Positions 57,163 through 64,000 of a stretch of DNA of 64,000 nt are shown here, one piece after another. The stretch lies in assembly GCA_023055425.1 (NCBI GenBank), contig JALGPY010000001.1:30493001-30557000 (forward strand), in the 5' to 3' direction. The position numbers and the translations under genes are program-made. Below the pieces are notes generated by a model, which ran no database searches, was not told where the DNA came from, and saw only the letters and a list, made by a program, of their open reading frames with translations. The stretch is from Linanthus parryae (taxonomy: Eukaryota > Streptophyta > Magnoliopsida > Ericales > Polemoniaceae). The stretch's first letter is position 1, and every line of letters begins with the position of its first letter.

Positions 57163-58587
57163 TTGAACAAGCATGAATCATATGATGATGTTGTGAAAGA
57201 AGACAAAGCCAAAACTAATGTGCAGAATCTATCAGCAGAATCTCAAGGCCTTGAACCTCCTGCTGAACCAAAATCTCAAAGCCTTGAGACAGAAGTTGAA
57301 ACTTTCTATGATGCTCCCTCTACTGTTTCAAGGACTCAAAGCCTTGAAGGAGAATACTCCTGGGTACCGAGAAAGAAGTTTAAGTACCTTGCAGACCATC
57401 CAGCTGATAACATTATATCTGATCCTTCAACTGGAACTCAGACAAGAGGACAGTTAAAGAACTTGTGTGCTTTTAGTGCATTTGTATCTTTGATTGAGCC
57501 TAAGAATACCAAGGAAGCTCTAGAAGATGCAGAATGGATCATTGCAATACAGAGTGAACTAAATGAGTTTGAAAGGAACAAGGTTTGGAATATGGTCCCC
57601 AGACCTAATGAGAAATCAGTTATTGGAACCAGATGGGTATTCAGAAACAAGCTTGATGAGAATGGCAAAGTGGTAAGAAATAAAGCCAGACTGGTAGCTC
57701 AATGATATAATCAGGAAGAAGGTATAGATTATGAGGAGACTTTTGCTCCTGTTGCCAGGTTAGAAGCTATTAGAATACTTCTTGCATTTGCATATCACAA
57801 TCACATAAAGCTTTATCAAATGGATGTTAAATTTGCTTTTCTGAATGGATATTTACAAGAAGATGTTTTTGTAGCACAACCTCCTGGTTTTGAAGATGAA
57901 AATTTTCCTGATCATGTTTATAAACTGGATAAAGCTCTCTATGGTTTAAAACAAGCTCCAAGGGCTTGGTATGACATACTTTCAAAATTTATACTTAAAA
58001 ATAATTTCAAAAGAGGCTTAGTTGACAAAACACTTTTCATTAAACACCATCAAAGTGATCTGTTAGTAGTTCAGATTTATGTAGATGATATATTATTTGG
58101 TGCTACTAATGATGCTCTTTCAAAAGAGTTTTCTAGTCTGATGTGCAGGGAGTTTGAGATGAGCCTAATGGGTGAACTGAATTTCGTTCTTGGACTTCAT
58201 ATATTACAAATGAAGAAAGGAATCTTTGTGCATCAAGGAAAATATACCAAGGACTTATTGAATAAGTACAATATGTCACAGTCCAAGGTGCTTAAGACCC
58301 GTATGAGTTCATCACTCTCTTTAGACAAAGATTCAAATGGTAAGAGTGTGAATCAAAAGGAATTCAGAGGTATGATTGGATCATTTTTGTATTTAACTGC
58401 TAGCAGACCTGATATTATGTTCAGTGTCTGTATGTGTGCTAGATTTCAAGCAGATCCTAAGGAAAGTCATTTAACTGCAGTCAAAAGAATTTTTAGATAT
58501 TTGAATGGAACCAGATACTTAGGGCTTTGGTATCCAAGAAGATCTAATTTTATGTTAAGTGGCTATTCAGATGCAGATTTTGCATGA
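57163..58587 (+). pseudogene. SIRE-like hinge and reverse transcriptase
   Basis: The hinge (57163-57400) contains three palindrome-encoded motifs (SQGLEPP, SQSLETE, TQSLEGE). The RT starts with AEWIIAIQSELNEFERNKVW, has a TGA at 57703, then [33 protein letters not shown], and the active site [12 protein letters not shown] (about 58075). [20 protein letters not shown] leads to RNase H (SGYSDADFA), and TGA at 58585 follows. Confidence 0.87.
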
Positions 58588-59032
58588 TATAAAGTAGACA
58601 TGAAAAGTACTTCTGGATGCTGTCAATTTCTTGGATCTTCATTGATCAGTTGGCATTTCAAAAAGCAAAATTATGTAGCATTATCAACTGCAGAAGCTGA
58701 ATATATTGCAGCTGGTGCTTGCTGTTCACAAGTGTTATGGATTGCTCAGCAACTTAGAGATCTTGGCTATAACTTCAGAAATGTGCCTATTCATTTGTGA
58801 CAACACAAGTGCTATTTCAATCTCTAAGAATCCAGTTCAGCACTCAAGGGCAAAGCACATAGATGTGAGACATCATTTTCTTAGAGATCGTGCAGAACAA
58901 GGTGATGTTGTTTTAAATTTTATCTCTACTTCAATGCAGATTGCTGATATTTTTACTAAACCTTTGCCAGATGATTGGTTTTCATCTCTAAGGCTTGAAT
59001 TTGGGATGCTAAACAAGGATGCATTGGTTTAG
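58588..59032 (+). pseudogene. SIRE-like RNase H
   Basis: KSTSGCCQFLGSSLISW, ALSTAEAEYIAAGACCSQVL, then after a one-base shift near 58795 ICDNTSAISISKNPVQHSRA, HIDVRHHFLRD and ADIFTKPLPDDWF. This is a complete copia RNase H set, ending at 59032. Confidence 0.85.
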
Positions 59033-59040
59033 GGGGAGTA
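59028..59040 (+). promoter_or_regulatory. Purine-rich tract after pol
   Basis: TTTAGGGGGAGTA, a typical copia polypurine tract sequence. In SIRE-like elements such a tract can lie before the downstream ORF as well as before the 3' LTR. Confidence 0.6.
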
Positions 59041-59409
59041 TTAGTGCTTCTATGTGTTTATGTGCTGGAATCTCAAAGCCTTGAGATTATACTTTCTGAA
59101 GCCTTGAAAGTATAACTCAAAGCTTTGAAGTTTCTCAAACTGCAGAAAATCTCAAGGCCTTGAGATTGTTCTCCAGGTCTTGATAATATCTGTATTTTTA
59201 AAAAAAATGGATAATCAAATATTATATATTATCTTTTTAGATAACTGTATAATATTTGAATTACTCAAAGAATTTTCTAAAATATCCCAAAAAGATCCTT
59301 TTTGCATGTTGATATAGAAGAGTCCTTTTATGACTCATCCTTTTCAACCTACTTAAGCTGAAAGTCAGGGCATTTTCTTCTCATTCTCTTTCAATTTTCT
59401 GCAACTCTA

Positions 59410-60044
59410 CTCTCTCTCTCTCTCAATTCCTCTCAATCACATTCTCTTATTAAAACCCTACACCCCAAAATCGAGCGCAAATCAGCCAGAATTCAGCAAC
59501 AGGGAAAGCCCTCTGGCAGATCCAAGAATAGAGCAAATAAGAAGGAGAAGATAGTGATTTCTGATTCAGATTCAGAAAACACTCAAAGTTTGCATGAGGA
59601 TACCCCTCCCGCAAAGAAGTCCAGAACAGAGAAGGGAGATGAAGGCTCAAGTGTTGATCCACAATAAGAGACACAGGGTGGTGATCAACCTAGGTCAGAG
59701 AAGAAGAAAGGCGGAGAAAAGAAAAAGACTGGTGAAGAGGAAATAGGGAAATCAACTCAGGAAAGCCAGAAGAAACCAACTGAAGGAGGACAAGAAAAGA
59801 CCAAACACTCTGAGAAGAAAACTAGGGTTAAGCAAGTTGCTGCTGCAACTAAGAAAGGATATCAAGGTAAGAATGTACTACCTACAAAGTGGTTTGTTAG
59901 TTCTGAGGTTAGAACTGTCTGGATGCAAGGGTATGGTTCATCTAAGGTAGCTTTCTGTAGCATGATTTCTGATGATTTATTGGATAAATTGGACATAGAC
60001 TGCATGAGAAAGTTAAGAGAAACTGTTGTTTGGAAGGTGTTGAA
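59410..60044 (+). pseudogene. SIRE downstream (env-like) ORF, truncated
   Basis: A lysine- and serine-rich frame (SGRSKNRANKKEKIVISDSD, PPAKKSRTEKGDE) has TAA at 59665, then continues KKKGGEKKKTGEEE and VLPTKWFVSSEVRTVWMQGY up to 60044. There the copia element on the minus strand begins. In SIRE elements this position holds the so-called env-like ORF. No signal peptide or membrane segment is visible in the remaining part, so an envelope role is not supported here. Confidence 0.6.
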
Positions 60045-60755
60045 TGTAGGGTTTTGATTCATGGATGCGCAACGGAAACAAAAACAATCATAACCCATGC
60101 AAAACCCTCGAAGGATCACAAGTCAAGAGACATAACGATGGTAAGGGAAGAAATCAATAACACACCTTAGGGTTTCTCCTTTGATGACTTCAAGCATGAA
60201 TTGTGTCACGTCTTTACGATTGATCCACGCCTATAGGTGAGATATAGATCCTCCAAATACTTGTGCTAGCTAGGAAGAATGGAGGAGGAAGAAGGTACCA
60301 AGCAACAATGGAGCACCAAGAGGTGGGGCGGCACCCTTTAGGCCGACGGGTAGGGGGCGGCAATCCCAAGGGGGTTCGGCCCCTTTTGGGACTTTCTCTC
60401 TATCTCCTTTTCTCTCCCACTCACTTATGTTATGAGCATTAGTGTGGGAAGGAAGGAAGGAGCATCATTTATATAGTCCAACAACTCCTTGTTAACTACC
60501 TAAAGGCCTTATTCTAGTCCTACTAGAATTCGAATGAGTCCCCTAGTCCTAATCATGTCCATACATGGATTAGTTCCATTTATCCATTAATCCTAATCAT
60601 GTCTCTACATGAATTAGGCCACCTTGGCAAATCCTAATCATGTCTCTACATGAATTAGGCCAACTTGCATATTAGTCCTACTAAGTTAGCAAGTTGTTGC
60701 GATTTTATCCTTCTAATTAATTAATCATATTAATTAATTATTTCCCATGTCTTCT
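60045..60755 (-). repeat. Partial copia LTR
   Basis: Nearly identical to 61561-62270, starting TGTAGGGTTTTGATTCATGG, then diverging at about 60752. It contains three copies of a palindromic block at 60548, 60592 and 60633. Confidence 0.85.
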
Positions 60756-61544
60756 TTTGGCTTTGGGCTTCTTTTCTTCAATATTGGCTAACAATCTACT
60801 CTATCTAGCACTAGCTAACAACTATACTAAATAAAATAAATCTCACAAGTTGAGAAAAAATGGCTCGCAGGCCATAAAACCCTAATTAATTATTACAATT
60901 AATTGATCAGCTCGCAGGCCGTAAACCAAAACACAAAAATTAAACATCCACATCAAAACACATCATAAGGCCATATCCAATAACCATGCGAATTGCACAT
61001 AAACAGTTAAAATCCAATTTTAACGCGCTTGGTCAATTTTAATTGATTTTAGGATATTCTAGGGTTAAAACGGTCCATGGGGCCCAACAATCCAATTGCC
61101 CGGGCCCAAAAAGGGAACAGCAAAGGCCTAGGGCCGGCCGACCCCTAGCCCACGCGGCTAGGCCGCGGGCTAGGGCTGCACCGGCCCCTAGGCCGAGCCT
61201 TGCTTTGGCGGCAAGCAAGGAGGGACGGTCCCTAGGGGGGGCCGAACATCCTTTGGGAGTTGTTTCCAAAACAACTCCCTTGCTTGGTGCCCAAGTTATG
61301 TTGTTTCCTTGTTTGGAAAGAACTCCTTCTTCTCCAAGGATGCCCAAACCCTAGATCTAAGATCCTAAAATTTTTGAAACTCACTAATTCATGCATCCAA
61401 TACAAAAACTAGATCTTGTTATGATAGACTATTGACAAATTGCATCACATGCTTGATTTGTCTTGTTTTATGCGATAAACAACAATTTTAAGGTGTAAAA
61501 CTATCAAAACGTAACACATAAACCACGTTTATGCTCTACGACCT
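60756..61544 (-). other. Copia leader region
   Basis: Noncoding, with a GC-rich block (61080-61240) holding CCTAGGCCG- and GGCCGGCC-type palindromic words. No gag start is visible. It joins directly to the partial LTR, so gag and pol are deleted. Confidence 0.6.
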
Positions 61545-61560
61545 GTGGCTCTGATAGCAC
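61545..61560 (-). promoter_or_regulatory. Primer-binding site of the third copia element
   Basis: The minus strand reads GTGCTATCAGAGCCAC directly after the LTR end, close to the copia TGGTATCAGAGCC consensus. Confidence 0.75.
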
Positions 61561-63107
61561 TGTAGGGTTTTGATTCATGGATGCGCAACGGAAACACAAA
61601 CAATCATAACCCATGCAAAACCCTCCAAGGATCACAAGTCAAGAGACATAACGATGGTAAGGGAAGGAATCAATAACACGCCTTAGGGTTTCTCCTTTGA
61701 TGACTTCAAACGCGAATTGTGTCACGTCTCTACGGTTGATCCACGCCTAGAGGTGAGATCTAGATCCTCCAAATACTTCTGCTAGCTAGGAAGAATGGAG
61801 GAGGAAGAAGGAACCAAGCAAAAATGGAGCACCAAGAGGTGTGGCGGCACCCTTTAGGCCGACGGGTAGGGGGCGGCAATCCAAAGGGGGTTCGGCCCCT
61901 TTTGGGACTTGCTCTCTCTCTCTCTCTCCTTTTCTCTCCCACTCACTTATGTTATGAGCATCAGTGTGGGAAGGAAGGAAGGAGCATCCTTTATATAGTC
62001 CAACGACTCCTTGTTAACTACCTAAAGGTCTTATTCTAGTCCTACTAGAATTCGAATTAGTCCCCTAGTCCTAATCATGTCCATACATGGATTAGTTCTA
62101 TTTTCCCATTAATCATAATCATGTCTCTACATGAATTAGGCCACCTTGGCAAATCCTAATCATGTCTCTACATGAATTTGGCCAACTTGCATATTAGTCC
62201 TACTAAGTTAGCAAGTTGTTGCGATTTGATCCTTCTAATTAATTAATCAGATTAATTAATTATTTCCCATGTCTAGTTCACATTTGTATGGTGTGTGACC
62301 CCATAGGCTCTATTTAGTTGGTAGTAACTATTTACTAATATGGAGCGGCCTCTAGCAAGACATCCATTCTAGCCAACAAATAGAATAGTCATCATGACAA
62401 ACCTTGTGCAAGTAATTGTCTCATCCCTTTGTCCCAATATCCGGATTGGGCACGAGACATAAAAGTCACACTCGTATATCCAATACATAGTTTCTCGATC
62501 CTGGGAATAGCCTTATTCGTGCAAAGAACATCAATATCCCATATTGATTTATTTGAGTCTGGCCAGACATTTTATAAGCACTATCCCTCGAGTGGCCTAG
62601 AATATTTTCTCCGGTTATGTGGGAGGGACAAATACTATCTACGTCTACTACGATCTCTAAGATTGCTTCTTATTGTATCCAGTACACGCCTTTATAGCTA
62701 CCCAGTTACGGTGTAGCGTTTGATGCTACCAAGATCACAATAATCCACAACTAGACAATCTAGTGACTTCAAGTCTAAGGATGACAATAACATTGCACCG
62801 CGAGAAGCACTTGTGACTTACATAACGTGTATGTAGCCTTATCGGAGATGGGTGAATCCAGTATGCCATTAATCCTAATACATACCCATGTGTTGGATCA
62901 TGATATCTCCATATCAATCCAACCCCATACTAGTCTATAGATGATTTTCCTATTAATCATTATAATTGATTAGGGATATTTAAGAATATAACACTTATAT
63001 TCTAAGGACTTCATTCATGTTATCATATCTCTATATCGATAACATAATGAATTGTAAATCCATAAATGTCACAATTAATTGATTGCCTCTAGGGCATAAT
63101 TCCAACA
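61561..63107 (-). repeat. Copia LTR, complete
   Basis: 1547 bp. On the minus strand it begins TGTTGGAATTATGCCCTAGA and ends AACCCTACA. It is the same family as the solo LTR at 6133-7564. Palindromic blocks lie at 62070, 62114 and 62155. Confidence 0.9.
62429..62716 (+). other. Antisense ORF conserved between LTR copies
   Basis: A 95-codon frame, antisense to the LTR, matches a 107-codon frame in the solo LTR (minus strand 6529-6852). Shared stretches include SISHIDLFESGQTFYKH and LLIVS, and both end YPVTV. It could be chance openness in related DNA. No function is known. Confidence 0.3.
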
Positions 63108-63119
63108 GTCTCCCACTTG

Positions 63120-64000
63120 CACTAGAGTCAATCTCCTGCATCATATGCCTATTGATCTAGCACGGCCTTCTACGCTTCCGCTGCGCAAAGGCGAGACATC
63201 CGCTGGTGCTTTGAAAATATTCACATCTCCTCTATCAACAATTTGATTGAGATTTAATATTCTGAGTTAGTGCATCTCATGTAGTAATTTACTCAGTCCT
63301 CTATGTTAGAATCAGTGACTGAATCTTGCATGGAACCTTTGCAGCTCACAGTCGCTCCCACTAAGGCAGAACATAAAACTCGACTTACAATCTGAAATCT
63401 TCTTTGTCAGATTTGAAGTTCGCATCACTATAACCCCTTACAACATACTCTTCATATCCTCTATTTATCAAAAATTCATCCTTAGTGCTTCTTAAGTACT
63501 AAAGGATAATCTTGATAATTTATCCAGTGACTCTCACCCGGATTTGACTGGTATCTTTGTGTCATACCATATGACACAACTGGCCTACTACATAACATGG
63601 TGTATCTTATGAATCTTATTCATACGGTCTCTTCCCAATCTAATTAGAAAGACAACTAGTCTTCAAAAGACCAATTCCATGTGACATAGGTGGAATCCAT
63701 ATTCTATACATGTTGAACCATTTCAACACCTTTGCCAATTTATGTTATATGATAAAGCCGCACAACCTTGATCTATCTCCATAGATCTTCATAGGTTGCT
63801 TCGCCTAAGTCTATCATTGAAGATTAATTCCCTAGTCAATCTACGTAAGATTGCCAAGTAGGGACGTCATCCCCAATGATTAGTATGTCTCCACATACAA
63901 AGCCAGAAAAATAACTGTGCTCCCACTAACCTTCTTGTAAACACAAGTATCATCTTCAATTTTGATGGAACCAAACTCATTTGATTGCATCATTAATTTG
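63120..64000 (-). pseudogene. Copia reverse transcriptase end and RNase H, decayed
   Basis: Minus-strand fragments: SGSTVIFLALYVE near 63930 (RT active-site region, with the usual YVDD altered), then EYVVRGYSDANFKSDKEDF near 63400-63450 (RNase H start), then IVDRGDVNIFKA near 63230. Many stops and indels separate them. The polypurine tract AAGTGGGAGAC follows at 63110-63120. Confidence 0.65.

Larger units (their letters stand above)
52412..60044 (+). mobile_element. SIRE-like Ty1/copia element, truncated on the right
   Basis: A 5' LTR, a primer-binding site, an unusually long gag, protease, integrase, reverse transcriptase, RNase H, a purine-rich tract and a downstream ORF, in copia order. 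The long gag with coiled coil, the WILDSGCSRHM protease start and the extra ORF after pol fit the SIRE/Maximus lineage. The 3' LTR is not in the window, because another copia element inserted at 60045. A 14-bp palindrome (CTCAAGGCCTTGAG and near variants) recurs at least 15 times across it. Stops and frameshifts are present in every domain. Confidence 0.85.
60045..64000 (-). mobile_element. Third copia element with tandem LTRs, continues past the window
   Basis: On the minus strand, from high to low coordinates: the end of RT and RNase H remnants (64000-63120), polypurine tract (complement of 63108-63120), a complete LTR (63107-61561), a primer-binding site (61560-61545), a leader (about 61544-60756), and the 3' half of another LTR (60755-60045). 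The middle LTR thus serves as 3' LTR to one unit and 5' LTR to the next. The left unit has lost gag-pol and half an LTR. The insertion interrupts the SIRE-like downstream ORF. Confidence 0.8.

Noticed and set aside
1..64000. tRNA, rRNA or integrated pararetrovirus sequences
   Set aside because: I looked for tRNA-like cloverleafs, rRNA stretches and pararetroviral movement or coat motifs and saw none beyond the SINE tRNA-like heads and retrotransposon primer-binding sites.

Overview
The window is nuclear DNA of a flowering plant, most likely a eudicot. It is almost entirely transposable-element sequence, and I can support only one ordinary host gene. The evidence is plant-type LTR retrotransposons (Ty3/Athila, Ty1/SIRE and other Ty1/copia lineages), a plant L1-type LINE, Mutator-like elements with 9-bp target duplications, tRNA-derived SINEs, Stowaway and hAT MITEs, and a single-exon plant gene behind a clean TATA box. 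There is no sign of operons, ribosome binding sites or CRISPR. Species cannot be fixed from the sequence alone.

Layout. 1-4.5 kb: AT-rich spacer with a decayed copia RNase H fragment and a hAT-like element. 4.5-6.0 kb: a Pack-MULE carrying pieces of two host genes, a BIG GRAIN 1-like gene and an antisense exon of a DUF506 gene. 6.1-7.6 kb: a copia solo LTR. 7.7-9.4 kb: a second MULE with a small hAT element nested in it. 10.5-10.7 kb: a Stowaway MITE. 11.13-12.45 kb: the only apparently intact host gene (407 codons, SUKH/SMI1-KNR4-like protein of unknown function). 13.9-15.5 kb: a third MULE, followed by a fourth, smaller TIR element. 16.5-17.3 kb: a LINE ORF1 fragment. 17.75-23.46 kb: a nearly full-length, decayed LINE on the minus strand with a 12-bp target duplication. 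24.5-24.8 kb: a MITE. 25.4-27.8 kb: a wrecked Ty3 element. 28.09-41.26 kb: a full-length Athila-type Ty3 element with 1763-bp LTRs, inserted into the end of a MITE. 42-46.2 kb: a decayed copia element on the minus strand. 46.3-47.5 kb: two SINEs. 48.3-49.4 kb: a further MULE. 50-52 kb: hAT and LINE scraps. 52.4-60.0 kb: a SIRE-like copia element. 60.0-64.0 kb: a third copia element (minus strand) that interrupts the SIRE env-like ORF, has tandem LTRs, and runs off the window.

The most unusual signal is in the Athila element. It carries 42 copies of a 14-bp near-palindrome (consensus TGCGTTCAAACGCA): 12 in each LTR and 18 between pol and the downstream ORF. Every copy is in a pair with a spacer of exactly 7 or 5 bp, so dyads sit 21 or 19 bp apart, about two DNA turns. 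In the internal array the pairs recur about every 70 bp while the DNA between them has drifted. The SIRE-like element carries its own iterated palindrome (CTCAAGGCCTTGAG), even inside coding sequence. The third copia element carries yet another. These look like element-specific binding-site arrays and are the best candidates for something undescribed.

All transposon proteins in the window are broken by stops, frameshifts or deletions, so none of the copies looks autonomous. Coordinates of element ends backed by target duplications are exact to the base. The others are approximate.
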